Shown: positions 22,086-34,107 of the stretch, in pieces | Layout of the letters: each line of letters opens with the position of its first letter | Numbering within the stretch: position 1 is the stretch's first letter | Assembly: GCA_029204045.2 (NCBI GenBank) | Contig: CM055066.1 | Coordinates: forward strand, 21,804,120-21,868,119 | Reading direction: 5' to 3' | DNA: 64,000 bases | From: Tillandsia leiboldiana | Lineage: Eukaryota; Streptophyta; Magnoliopsida; Poales; Bromeliaceae | Made by a program: the position numbers and the translations under genes | Notes under the pieces: model-generated | Databases searched by the model: none | What the model saw: the letters and a program-made list of their open reading frames with translations, nothing else | What the model was told of the DNA's origin: nothing

Positions 22086-25000
22086 TAATAACCTCACTAC
22101 AATAATCTCTCAAAAGCAGAAATAAACTGATCTACTGCCTGTACTCAGGATCTCCAATGTAGGGGTACCGCTACTCTCCACTAACGGGTAGGGATCTAGC
22201 GCGCGACTCCCTCGCCTCGCACAGCAAGCGCAGAATCAGCAACACCCGCTATGACTCTGCAAAACAAAGGAGAGAAAGAAAGGGGAGGGGGAAAACCCCC
22301 AACGGGTGTGAGAACTACACCAAAAAGGGAGTTCTCAGTGGGTACCACCGCCAGGCCCAACGATCTGCCCACTATGTCCACTAGAGGCATAAGATAACCA
22401 ATGCAGTAAAAACTGAACAAGAAAGCTGGAGACACTCAACAGCTATCATGCCTCTATCTAAATGCTCAAATGGGGAAACTCTGATAAATATATGCAACAC
22501 TCGCACACGAGGTGCTCAATCGAACCAATCGAGCTGACTGCCACATCGGGTCCAGTTAAACCTGCGCCCACCTACAACCACCTCCCGCTGACGGGCAGGA
22601 ATTACGTAGGGTGTCCAAACGAACTAACTCGCTATCGAATAGTGGCTCATATAGGCTATAGTCGAAATCCACGCTCTCTCTCAGAACGGATAGACTCAAG
22701 ATGCTCAACCTCTCACACAACGGTCAAGGTACTCACAACGACACGGGACCACCGTCAAACCAAACGGCTCCCAACAATACTAGCACTGGTCTAAACACAG
22801 CTACTAGACTCCACTCAGCCCCCAGGCACGAGTGCAACAATAAAAGTACATGACCGAACAAACCCAATCGAATGAACCGGTATAAAACCAGGTAATGCCT
22901 GCTCTGTCATTAATCTCACGAACTCAGTATCTCCACTGTCCAAATGACCGGAACCTAACACGGTCTGACCGGAACCCAACACGGTCCAAAGCCTACTCTG
23001 GAGTGGCACTCGAGGGGAGCGACCCGCACGAGTAAAGTATCACTATAACAAGTATCACTATAACAAGTATCACCGTAACAAATATCACCATAACAAGTAT
23101 CACCATATAGCAGGACTGGATCACGACTCTGATCAAGTGGGAAAACCCATCCACTAAAGCGAAACCCGATCCCTAATCTGATGCAACAGTAAACAATAAG
23201 TGGGAAACTCCATCCACTAAAGAAACCTGATACCCAATCTGTTGCATAAGCAACCTCCGGTCGACCGCCCAATGTCCGCGGTTGCCGCAATACCCCACAA
23301 ACCACAACCTGGTGCAACAACCCACACCCGGCCAACCGCCCAATATCCGCGGTGGCCGGAAACCCTGCCTATCACAATCTGGTACAACCTGTCCCCGACA
23401 CCAAAATCCCAGCTACACTATCCCAAATCCCTGCTCGAACCCGAGCAACATGAACCATACGACTGACAAAAAGGAGAAAAGAAGCAAAGATGGTTTCTCC
23501 TAAGTCAAGTCCCAATAAGAAAGTGTAGCAGTAAAAGATGGCCTATCTAGATATCCATACAAGCATGCATTTGTCCTCAAGAAAGATAAAAGGGAGTATA
23601 ACCGATAGTAGCTTCACAAAATATAATCTCATGCCAAAATAATCTATGGACTACACCTGCCCAAAATCCTTGATCCATAATCCATAATAACTCCTCAGAG
23701 TAAAACCCGCACATAGATATGATATCCGGTCCCCTCGAAGGATCAATCCTCGTAAAATACTATGTGCTAACATGGCATGCTAAAAGCACGCTACTACCAT
23801 AATGTCAAACCCACATGAATAGGTCAATGATTAAATAACATGTACAATAATTAGGTAAGCATTAATCCACAAGATCTAGGCCACTTTCCATGCTTACAAC
23901 TCAATGCTATTAATTGTACATTTAATCATGCATGCATTCTAACATATATAGAATTAGAGAACCGTCCACCGGTTCTGGGGATGAAGCAACCCACCTGAAA
24001 CGCTTTCCGCAGGCAAAGCCAAAGTCGATGAAGTGCGTAGTCACCCGCTATCCAAAATCTACCAAAACCGCTCCCTCGGTAATCAGCAGCACAAGCCTCT
24101 GTTCCAACCAACAACATCACCAACAATCAATAACCAACACCACATATCCCCAAAACAGCACACGCTGTTTTTACCAACCAGCAGAGAGGAGGGGGATTTT
24201 CACCTGCATACAGTCCTCTAAAAATCCCAGAAAAATCACGGTTGCGATCCTCGCGACGAGTAACCCCAAAACGAGTATTTATACACCTCATTCTGATGCC
24301 TGTAGTCCAAGAAACAATTAGAACAACATTGGAAGCCACTTTCTCAAGAACACAATCCTGCTGGAAAAACAGCAGCAAAGAAGAATAATTCTCACCCTCG
24401 AAATGACCTCATAAAAATCCAATAAAAATACATGTACGTTCCTCTCGAAGAGGATATATTAATCGAGTCTTTAATCGCATCATTCCGATGCACGAGCACA
24501 GAGATAAAAATCTGACAAGCCTCTTCTGTCCAAAAATCCACCAGCAAACAGTGGCTCAAAGATGCCTCGTAAACCGTGCCAAAAACTCAAATCGAGACGA
24601 AGTGATCACACGAGAATCGAAGGGGTACCTCTCATGAACGCGCTGCCACAAAACTCAGCTCAAAATACCGTCGGGGTGATCCAGGGTGCCTCGCGGACCA
24701 AAAAGTGACGGTGGAAGCCAAAATCCAAGAAATGTCGCAGTGCGCCGCGTCGAAGAAAGCGCGCATATCGAGGCCTCCAAAAAATTTGAGAATCCATCAC
24801 GAAATGCTACACAAGATGAAGAACATTTCCTCTTCAAGCCTCAGCTGAAGATGGGCTCGGGAAAGGGCTCAAATTCGCGGCCCAAGAGGAGCTATATATA
24901 GCCCAAACCAAACAATTGCCAAAATACCATATGTGGCCCCACATTCGGGCGCCCGAAAGATTCGAGCTGCTACATGGACCCCAAAATGAACCCCACACCG

Positions 25001-25766
25001 TCAAGCCCGAATCAATCCTGGAGCGCCACGTGTCCCAAAATAGCAAACACCAATTCGGGCCAATCCCTGAGCGCCACGTGGCACACAGCACAGCGCACAG
25101 CGGCGCCAACCGCTGCGGTCGCGCCACGTGGCCCGCTCCCGTGCTGACGCGTGGCGCGCCCATTCGTCAATGCCCGCCACGCCGTACGGCCACCAGCCCC
25201 GGTCACCTGCTCCGCTGCGCTGTGTGCACCCGGCGTACAAAGACCAGCCAACCACAAAATGCCACGTGTCCTCATCTTCCCGCTGCGCGGCGCGCGCCTG
25301 CCCGCTGCACCGCGCGCCTGCCCGCGCCTGCTCCGCCGCGCTCCGCCGCTGCCCGCCGCCGCCGGCGATGCCCGGCCGGCCGGAACAGTACCCAGCTGCC
25401 TTGAAAATCGTGCCAAGTCATCCGGGCTCTGAAAAATACAAGTAAATAGCTCATTTTGATCGTTTTCGCGCGCTAAATCCAAATCCGGTGTCCGTTTTGC
25501 CAAATTTCAATTCCAAAAATTACCGAAGGCATCCGGAAAGCTGTTTTTAACCCAAATTCCGCGCTGAGTCCAATTTTGATATCCATTTCGCGCAAAACCA
25601 CTTCTAAATATTTGACGGGTTCATCCGATTACCCACGTGATCCATTTTATGTCCTGCGTCCATCACTTATGTCTGATTGGTGTACAAACACCGCCGACAC
25701 GCTACATAGGCCTCAAGAAGCTGCTGGTCACACTATAGAAGCCCTGCAGAGATCCGGGTCACCACA
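22086..25766 (-). repeat. 3' LTR of gypsy D (main part)
   Basis: On the minus strand the LTR starts TGTGGTGACCC at 25766, directly after the polypurine tract, and runs down to the C insertion at 22086. U3 (about 24900-25766) contains four CACGTG motifs (near 25026, 25075, 25127, 25264). TATATATA at 24893-24900 is the probable TATA box. A 15-bp tandem repeat lies at about 23035-23110, the conserved GGGTCGCTCCCCTCGAG block at about 22990-23030, and the LTR hairpin at 22309-22337. It is homologous over its length to 29311-30478 plus 42292-44888. Confidence 0.9.
23035..23110. repeat. 15-bp tandem repeat in D LTR
   Basis: About five units of the form TATCACTATAACAAG or TATCACCATAACAAG. The same array is at about 30285-30357 in the other D LTR. 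Confidence 0.9.
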
Positions 25767-28760
25767 TCCTCCCCCACTAATAGAAAGTTTCGTCCTCGAA
25801 ACTAAAAGCAACTCACAAGGAGTCTCAGAAACCAAGGGTAGGTATTCAACACCGCCGTCTCCAGCTCCCAAGTCACCTGTCACTCCCCGTGATTACTCCT
25901 CAGCAATAACAACAACCAGTACGGCATGGCCCAATTGCATAATTCTCTCATCCCACGAGCCAGAATTCGCAACGGGCGTCCCTCGTACTGCAAAGACTCG
26001 CAGATCTCAAAGGAAACGAGTCCAACACGGGCGAGGGATCCACAAGCCAAACACTCCTGAGCCGAGACGTGAAAAAACCATCAAGAACTCCGACAAAAGG
26101 CTGGGGGAAAAGGAAATAACCACTAGTGCAACACGCACCAAACCACATCCTGTGTCAACTCAACCATGGCAACCCGAAGCACCCCCACGCGATCATCCAA
26201 GAAGGGAAGAAGCCTTAACAAGCCGGGGTCCTCGCTCAATCACTCTCGGATCCTGACCATCCGCATGGACTGCTTCACCGCAGTCTACCGTCAAAAGGGA
26301 CCCACAGGGACAACCTCAAACCCGGTACACCATAATGGTCCCACACAGCGCCAGCTGTGGAATCAACAAACTCAACCCCAATAAACTCTCTTGTTCCAGG
26401 TATCCGCCACCACAGTGGCCCTGTCAGGGTGATATTGGATGCTCAACAATAATCCAACTGTAACTCCGTAGCCACTATGGGAGGCATCACTGTATCTCGC
26501 AAATCCATCTCCCATCACTGGCGATGCTAAAATCGGCGCTGGTATTAGTCTAATCATCCATTCGTCCAGCTCTGCTGGCACTGCCCAGTCCAAGAAGCTT
26601 CTCATCTCAACAATAAGTGTCAGTCTTGGCCAATCTCAAATAACATCCATCTTGGCCGGATTTCCACTGCCGCTCCAATGGCTAGAATAATGTGGCCCAA
26701 GCAGGTATGTTCCCAAAGCTAAAAGTTGCACCTCAACAATTCGGCACACAGCTTCCTTCACACAGACATTGCAGTACCATCCACAAATGCTCCACAAGCT
26801 CCAAGTCACTCTTGGAGTCCATCCAATACCTATGCAGAACATATTTACCAATCCGTCCAAGTACAGCTGGAACACACAATTCCTCAAATCTTAGAGGCGA
26901 CAGGGCATTAGTCATTCCATCTGGCCTCACTATACTCATAATGCGCCTACCGTGTCCTGAACATCATCTTGGCGAAATACTCAATTGTATGATTCCAAAC
27001 AGGTACACGCATCACAAACAAACAACTGCCGGAGTATAACTCCATCAAAAGGTCCTAAATAATATCCGGACCTCCCTGTGCTCAAACCACAAGGAACCCT
27101 CACCGTCGTGTATCAACAACGTGGCATCACCACCGTGTACCAACGGTGTGGCACTAGGTCAAACAGACCCTCGATCCATCAGATCCCTGCACCTGTGCCA
27201 TCAACTCTCCCAGCTCTACAGATAATATCCCTGAGGTGCTATTGAGGTTGGCGCGGTTTCCAGAACAACGTCAATCGCAATCTCAATCTCCATAACCGGC
27301 GGCATCATCAACAGCTCAGGTGAAATCACACCCGGGATCTCGTGGGCAGCAGAGATATCCTTGAGTCTCGGTGCCGCCGTAAGCACCTCTCACACTGTCA
27401 CTAAAAGCTGTGTGCTCTAACTGTCTCTACAGCAAACCTCCTTCTACCTGCCTCGCACAAAAAGGTCACAGTCAACCCTCTCTGCACTTAACCATCAAGT
27501 GGTACTGTGCTAACCAATCCCCAGCACTAGGTCAAAACACTGATTGCCACCAATACCAATAGGTCTGCCGGTATAACTCGTGGTCTCAACGGCACTGGAC
27601 ATGACCCACAAGCCTCCTTCACATGCACAACACCGATAGTAACCTGTACCTCTAGTGCACGTGGTAACAACTCTGCCTCTAGTCCATGCCGGAATGCAAA
27701 GCGCACCAACTCCGACTGCTGTGATGAAATCACACCTGCGACAACCCGATCCACTACCGTAGCGCCCTCCAACCAGGCGGCACAATCTCATCCACACGAT
27801 GCAAGCAGTTGTCGCTCAGTCTGCCAGAAAATATCTAGACCAATCACAAAGGGAGCACGACCTCTGTCTCTGCTCACACTGAGGCGACGGATATGGTCCC
27901 CCGCAGACAACAAATCCACGCTACCGCTGCGCTACTCTGATATAGATGCTGATGCTGCCATCGGGGTCCACCTGACCTCTGATGTCTCAAAAATCCACTA
28001 CCCTAGAGAGAAGTCAGGAATGCCACTGCCGGCCAATCTGTCCTCCATCATCTAGCGTCAAGCGCCTCTTTCCAGAACTCGCCTCTGGCAGCAGATCCCC
28101 ATCCAAAGGGACTGCAACGCCAGCTCCAAACACAATGCCTACTCTATCGAGGCATCCAAAATCTAAAATCTGTACAGGAGGGACCGAATAAACTGAAAGG
28201 TATCCTGGCGCAATCCACTCTCAATCACACATATCCTATGCGCCCCGTCCCTCGAAACCTGAAGCGCGAGGTTCAACAACTGCATAAAACCTCTGGCCCA
28301 AGGAGGCTCTCGAATAGCTCTCCATCACCACCAACCACGATTCTGCCTCTAAAGGCTCCAACTCAATTCCACGAATCGGGGTGGTTCATCTGCCAAAACT
28401 GGCTCCATCGATCGATGATGTCCCACAGCTCATCAGCTGTCAGCTATCCAGCCCGCCTCGGTGCCTTGGCACTAAATATTGGCATGGAGGGGGCTACTCG
28501 CTCCATCGGCGCCACAGAAATCACTGCCGCTGAGGGTACTGCAACCTGGTGGTCTTAGGAGAAAAGCACTGTCGGGCTGCCCGCTGCTCCGACAACTGTG
28601 TCACCCAGGCCAGCTGCTCACTCTGCCGCTGTTATGCCTCTGACGATCCTGTCATCTGGGTCCGAAACTCACTGACCTCAATCCGGGTATCCGGCCCAAA
28701 ACCAACCGCTCAAGCTCAACTGCTATGACAGGATGCACACGGATCCCAAACCCAGCGTCA
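25767..28760 (-). pseudogene. Decayed gypsy D gag-pol interior
   Basis: Minus-strand fragments in the expected order resemble element A. A protease-region piece (27772-27527) contains LPRALEVQ and PADLLVLV. About 27400-27240 corresponds to the PPDREIE block (here MPPVMEIE). An RT thumb-like LGHII near 26690 is followed by an RNase H piece (26605-26372) with APILASPVMG and YSDASHSG, then HPDRATVVAD. Reading frames are broken throughout. Only about 600 bases remain between the RNase H remnant and the purine tract, so most of integrase is deleted. The gag part (about 28760-28240) is barely legible. It derives from an autonomous ancestor but is now inactive. Confidence 0.85.
25787..25802 (-). promoter_or_regulatory. 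Pre-polypurine hairpin of gypsy D
   Basis: Minus-strand GTTTCG-AGGA-CGAAAC, a 6-bp stem with a four-base loop, about 10 bases before the purine tract (25767-25780). The same hairpin is at 39192-39207, 55973-55988 and 17378-17395. Confidence 0.75.
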
Positions 28761-28823
28761 GGGAGACACCGCTCGCCACGACGAAACCACAAAACAGCAC
28801 ACAACAGCGCTCGACCCAATCCA

Positions 28824-28958
28824 GCGAAAGTCTAAAGCATATCACCCGTTCCACAGTATTATGTTGTCTGCAGCCAACATAATCACTTAGGAGAATAAAC
28901 ATGCTAATCACTCTTCCCGTTCATTGGGAGAGGTATAAAACTCAATCAGGACTCTCGC
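28824..28958 (-). promoter_or_regulatory. Structured gag leader of gypsy D
   Basis: On the minus strand GCGAGAGTC (28958-28950) can pair with GACTTTCGC (28832-28824) with one G-U. It encloses a hairpin CTCTCCC/GGGAAGAG (28911-28932) and the TTATGTTG/CAACATAA hairpin (28859-28882) with apical G-CTGCAG-A. The latter is identical to those of A, B and C although the surrounding leader has diverged. Confidence 0.75.
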
Positions 28959-29040
28959 TATCAATCACGACTCTCACGAAGTCAACCAAGGGTCAAACCA
29001 TCAGCCTAGGGTTTCTAAGTCCACCATGACCTACAACCTA

Positions 29041-29053
29041 GGCTCTGATACCA
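29041..29053 (-). other. Primer-binding site of gypsy D
   Basis: Minus-strand TGGTATCAGAGCC, eight bases after the LTR end at 29062. Confidence 0.93.
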
Positions 29054-29061
29054 ACCTAATC

Positions 29062-30478
29062 TGTCACGCCCCGGGGTCGAAACTACGACCCGGGCTCGCC
29101 AACAGATCCGTCACCTATGCCAAACCCCGCATAGGCGAAGCGTCCTACCTGCAAGAAAAGTACTACAGCTAAACAGATATCAGAGCTATACCATAAAAGT
29201 GCGGTAAAATTAAAACCATCCATCTGTACAACTGGAATAATAACAATGTCCATCTCCCAAAATGATAATCATACAATATCCTCAAATACAAAACCCAAAA
29301 CTCAACAGGGAGGTATCTCAAATAAAACATCAGTGTACAGGCTCTCAATACAAGTAATAACCTCACTACAATAATCTCTCAAAAGCAGAAATAAACTGAT
29401 CTACTGACTGTACTCAGGATCTCCAATGTAGGGGTACCGCTACTCTCCACTAACGGGTAGGGATCTAGCACGCGACTCCCTCGCCTCGCACAGCAACCGC
29501 AGAATCAGCAACACCCGCTAAGACTCTGCAAAACAAAGGAGAGAAAGAAAGGGGAGGGAGAAAACCCCCAACGGGTGTGAGAACTACAACAAAAAGGGAG
29601 TTCTCAGCGGGTACCACCGCCAGGCCCGACGATCTGCCCACTAAGTCCACTAGAGGCATAAGATAACCAATGCAGTAAAAACTGAACAAGAAAGCTGGAG
29701 ACACTCAACAGCTATCATGCCTCTATCTAAATGCTCAAATGGAGAAACTCTGATAAAAATATGCAACACTCGCACACGAGGTGCTCAATCGACCCAATCG
29801 AGCTGACTGCCACATCGGGTCCAGTCAAACCTGCGCCTACCTACAACCACCTCCCGCTGACGGGCAGGAATTACGTAGGGTGTCCAAACGGACTAACTCG
29901 CTATCGAATAGTGGCTCATGCAGGCTATAGTCGAAATCCACGCTCTCTCTCAGAACGGATAGACTCAAGATGCTCAACCTCTCACACAACGGTCAAGGTA
30001 CTCACAACGACACGGGACCACCGTCAAACCAAACAGCTCCCAACAACACTAGCACTGGTCTAAAAATAGCTACTAGACTCCACTCAGCCCCCACGCACGA
30101 GTGCAACAATAAAAGTACCTGACCTAACAAACCCAATCGAATGAACCGGTATAAAACCCGGTACTGCCTGCTCTGTCATCAATCTCACGAACTGAGTATC
30201 TCCACTGTCCAAATGACCGGAACCCAACACGGTCTAAAGCCTACTCCGGAGTGGCACTCGAGCGGAGCGACCCGCACGAGTAAAGTATCACTGTAACAAG
30301 TATCACTATAACAAGTATCACCGTAACAAGTATCACCATAACAAGTATCACCATATAGCAGGACTGGATCACGACTCTGATCAAGTGGGAAAACCCATCC
30401 ACTAAAAGGAAACCCGATCCCTAATCTGATGCAACAGTAAACAATAAATGGAAAACTCCATCCACTAAAGAAACCTGA
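29062..30478 (-). repeat. 5' LTR of gypsy D, U5-side part
   Basis: The minus-strand LTR end CGTGACA is at 29062-29066, next to the PBS. It matches the D 3' LTR (22086-23220) and is interrupted by TRIM2 at 30479. CCTGA (30474-30478) is the left target-site duplication of TRIM2. No gene is present. Confidence 0.92.
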
Positions 30479-30987
30479 TGTGACACCCCCGGAATTTGGA
30501 TTAGTCCTATATATAAATGATATAATAGGACTAAATCTCTAACCCGGCTATAGCATTTTGGATGGTAGCAAGATCTAAGAGGAACATGAGAGTTAAGCGT
30601 GCTAGAGCTAGAGTAGTTCTAGGATGGGTGACCCCCTAGGAAGTGGGGCGTCACAGTTGGTATCAGAGCCATTCACCAGGCGGAAATGTGAGATGAGTCT
30701 CGGCTGAGCCAGGGTTATATAGCGGGTAGAGTGTGGCTCCCCGGCTAATGACCGTTGTTGGTGGAGTGCAGCTCCCTACAAGGTCGGCTAAGGCTAGCGA
30801 GACGAGTCTCACATCGCCTGGTGCTTGTGAGTGTGCTTGAGCCTGACGTGGACGTCAGGGCTTAAAGGGGGGAAGAATGTGACACCCCCGGAATTTGGAT
30901 TAGTCCTATATATAAATGATATAATAGGACTAAATCTCTAACCCGGCTATAGCATTTTGGATGGCAGCAAGATCCAAGAGGAACATG
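30479..30987 (+). mobile_element. Cassandra-type TRIM copy 2, left part
   Basis: The 5' LTR 30479-30655 (177 bp) is followed by PBS TGGTATCAGAGCC (30658-30670), interior, polypurine tract and a 3' LTR starting at 30878. That LTR is cut by gypsy A after ACATG at 30987. The remaining 67 bases of the 3' LTR are at 42225-42291, so the whole TRIM is 576 bp. The TSD CCTGA is perfect (30474-30478, 42292-42296). The LTR carries the 5S-like segment. The interior has an imperfect inverted repeat (GTGAGATGAGTCTC against GAGACGAGTCTCAC). It encodes nothing. Confidence 0.93.
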
Positions 30988-32000
30988 TGTAGTGGCCCTG
31001 GTTTCCGTTCTATTTTCCCGTGAATCCCGGGTGTGAAACACCTATTATTGGTGTATTAGGTCCACAGTGCATCAAAGGGATGCTACGGATGGACACTGTG
31101 TGGTATTTACTGTTGGTTTGACCTTCGAAGGTAATTGCCGAATTTTATAGCAAGATTTGGGCCAAGCAGAGGCCGTATTTGGATTCAGCGCGGAAAAACG
31201 CTTGAAAACGGCTTTTTATTTGTTGAAAACGGAGTCCGGATGCCCAAAAACGGACCCCCGGAAGTTTTCTGTGAAAAATGGTGCATGGGGGGACCTGTGG
31301 ACCGGCCAGGGACACGTGGCGGCTTCTCATTGGGCCGGCGCACGCCCCCCGGTCCACGGAAAGGGCGGCCGGTGCATGGTGGACCGGCGGGACACGTGGC
31401 GGCACGCAGTTGGGCCGGTGCAAGGCGCGCGGCGCACGGGAGGGTGCGCGGGCAGCGCGGGCAGGCCGGGCAGGCGTGGAGGGGGCGCGGTGCACGGTGG
31501 ACCGGGGCGCGCCACGTGGCGGCCCCGGGTTGGCTGGTCCATGTGCGCATGGCGCACGCGGCGCCACGCGGCGGCGGCCGTACGCGCACATGGGCGCACG
31601 TGGGCGCACGTGGGCGCACGTGGGCGGCGGCGCCCGCCGGCAGCCGTGTCGGGCGGGGCCACGTGTCGCCACGCCGTTGGCTGGCGCGCCCACCCTGCCG
31701 CCAATCACGGGGGACACGTGGCGCTTCCCCGTTGGGCCCGCACGGCTGCCGCCTGTTTGGCGGACACGTGGCGGGCCGTGGGCCGGGTCGGACGGCCGGT
31801 TGGACGGGAAGGGATCCCGTGCGCGGGCGGGCTGGGCCGGGCCGCACTGTGCGCGCCCGGAAACCCCTGGGCCGGGCCGCACTGTAGCCGCCCGAATCGC
31901 GGGCCGGGCTGCACTGTTCACGCCCGAAAGTGGGCCTGGGCACTGTAGCCGCCCGAAAGTGGGGACACAGTGGTCTTTTTCCCAAAAGATTTTTTGGGCC

Positions 32001-32008
32001 TATAAATA
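32001..32008 (+). promoter_or_regulatory. TATA box of gypsy A 5' LTR
   Basis: TATAAATA is preceded by the GC-rich G-box region and followed by a pyrimidine-rich stretch (CCCTTCCCCTCCC) and an AGAGAAAGAGAG leader, the layout of a plant Pol II promoter. The second LTR has it at 40133-40140. Confidence 0.78.
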
Positions 32009-33695
32009 GCCCTTCCCCTCCCTTCTTTTTCTCTGTTTTTTTGAGAGAAAGAGAGAGAATCAGAGAGAGGTCATTGAAGAGAAGTTTTTCATCTTCTTAT
32101 TTTCTACCTCGTGGTGCGTTCCCAGAATTTTTGGAAGTTCGACAGCGGCGATCCGGATTTTACAGTGTGCCTCGTTTTTCCCCAATCTTGGCCCGTTATC
32201 GTCGCATTTCAGTCTGAGGAGTCCCCTGCGCAGTACAGGAGGCCTTTTTCGACGATTTCTTCACCGGTGTGTTCCTAAGAGGTAGGGCTTCGTTTTCCGT
32301 GTTGGTGGTTTCTCTGGATTCCGATTTCTTGGCACGATTCCCGAGGTGTTTTGACCCCCTCTTTTGCTGTTTGGGTTTTTGGACAGCAGCGACTTCGACG
32401 AATTATTTCTCAGCGTAGGAATATCAGATCGAGGCGATTCAAGAGTCAATTTTGGGATACTTTTCGCAAGGAATGCAACCGTGATTTTTTTGAGATTTTA
32501 GGAGCTCGAGACAGAGGTGAAATTCCTCGTTTTGCGTGCTGATTGCAAAAACAGCAATTATGTGTTTGGAACTTGTAGTTTTTACACCGTGTACACTTGT
32601 GTGATGTTGTAGGATACTGTTTCAGCTGACGGTGTGCTTAGAGGATAGCGGGTATTTTCTGGGTGTGTTGTGCACGCTTTTCGAGGTGGGTGGTTGCGTT
32701 TCCCTCTTTGTTGACTTGCTCACTAGGAATAGTAGAGTTTCCCAATTATAAAGGTGACAGTTAACTCGTGGTATATGAACCTATTGCATTGGCCCCGTAA
32801 ATTAATTGATAGCTGCTATGTGATCAATCTGGGACAATGAAGTTGGACAATTGCTATATCTTAAACTGCATGCAAATAAATAATATTATAAAATGATTCT
32901 TTACAAGAAACCTTAGTCACTTTTCTAATATTTTTTTAAAGGAATAATTGTATGTTTAATTGGACATCTAGTTAGGCCACTATTTTACTGCAGCACTGTA
33001 TTATGGGATTTGACTTAGGAGAAAACATGTTTTACTGATATTCTTCTCTATCGATGCATGACGATCGAGTCAGACCGGGATCTTGAGATAGTGTAGTTGG
33101 ATCTTGAGTCTGGGGCAGTTTAGACTCTTCTTGGGGATTGGGGGATATAATGGCAACCGCGAATTTTGGGCGGTTGACCGGATGTTATTATCACATCAGA
33201 TTGGGGATCAGGGTTGCATTAGTGGATGGAGTATTCCCACTTTGATCATGGTCATGATCTAGTCCTGCTATTGTGAGACATCGGTTACAGAGATGATTGA
33301 TACAGAGACACTTTACTCGTGTGGGTCGCTCCCCTCGAGTGCCACTCCGGAGTAGGCTTTTTGACCGTGATGGGTGCCGGTCAGTTGGTGAGTTGTGAGT
33401 GATGACAGAGCAGGCAGTGCCAGTATTTCCTGGCCCTCTGATTGGGTTTCTTTGGGCAGTCAGCTTTATAGTTGCATATATACAGTTATCTTTTGGCACT
33501 GCATTTAGAGGCATAGTAGTGGTAGTTCCCTTTTCAGCAGTCTTTATTGCATACCACTGTTCCTTCCTTTTTGACTCTTATAGTCCTAGTGGGTGTGTCA
33601 GCATTTGAGGTTTTACCCACTAGGGGAGGCTACTGGTTTATCTAGTAGTTCTCACCCCCATTGTTGTTTTCTGTCTTCTTCCCTTTGTTTTGCAG

Positions 33696-33737
33696 AGTCA
33701 TCTGCGCGAGCTGCTGGGCCATCAGCGGCTGATCGAG
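33696..33737 (+). other. Putative 42-nt leader exon in gypsy A LTR
   Basis: Preceded by CCCTTTGTTTTGCAG and followed by GTAAGAGG, both good plant splice signals. The segment begins AGTCATC and ends GATCGAG. Length 42 nt is kept in four LTRs (here, 41828-41869, 6388-6429, 47810-47851). LARD B has a 51-nt version (53078-53128, 59585-59635). A spliced retrotransposon leader is inferred and needs RNA evidence. Confidence 0.5.
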
Positions 33738-34095
33738 GTAAGAGGATTGCGGACTAGCTAGATCATCTACCCCGACTGTGAGAGTAGCTGGACTGTTATT
33801 GCACCCCTTTTGTATCTCAGATTACAGTAGTTTACTTTTGGGACTGGTTTAGCCAGCTGTTTGTATTTTGGTTAGTGAGCTGGGAGTTTATTGTACTTTA
33901 TTTCAGCTTGTATCTTATTTCCAGTCTGAGATTACTTATAGTTCTTTTAGTTCAGCTCTGTTTATGCTCTTCTATTGTATATCTTATATCTGAGCAGGTT
34001 ACCAGCGCTTCGTGTACATGGAAAATTCTGTGTGCACGGCGGATCTGTTGGCGAGCCTGGGTTCTGGTTTACACCCGGGGCGTGACAGATTAAGT

Positions 34096-34107
34096 TGGTA
34101 TCAGAGC
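34096..34107 (+). other. Primer-binding site of gypsy A
   Basis: TGGTATCAGAGC, complementary to initiator tRNA-Met, eight bases after the LTR end at 34087. Confidence 0.95.

Larger units (their letters stand above)
30988..34087 (+). repeat. 5' LTR of gypsy A
   Basis: U3 (30988-32000) is GC-rich and holds nine CACGTG motifs between about 31311 and 31770. TATA box TATAAATA is at 32001-32008. The transcribed part contains donor-like AGGTAGGG near 32280, the conserved GGGTCGCTCCCCTCGAG/ACTCCGGAGT block (about 33317-33356), the LTR hairpin (33623-33658) and the exon-like segment 33696-33737. It ends CGTGACA. Open frames in U3 on both strands are compositional. Confidence 0.93.

Noticed and set aside
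22462..22794. 110-codon frame in D LTR (paralogue at 29731-30063)
   Set aside because: Conserved only because both are LTR copies of the same element. No domain, and it lies antisense to the LTR transcript.
31135..32009. Open frames of 240-266 codons on both strands in U3 of gypsy A (also 39373-40141)
   Set aside because: Lie in the GC-rich promoter region upstream of the TATA box, break in the other LTR because of the 104-bp deletion, and carry no recognisable domain.
33191..33514. 107-codon minus-strand frame in both LTRs of A
   Set aside because: Identical in both LTRs because the LTRs are near-identical. Antisense, no domain, overlaps the conserved LTR block.
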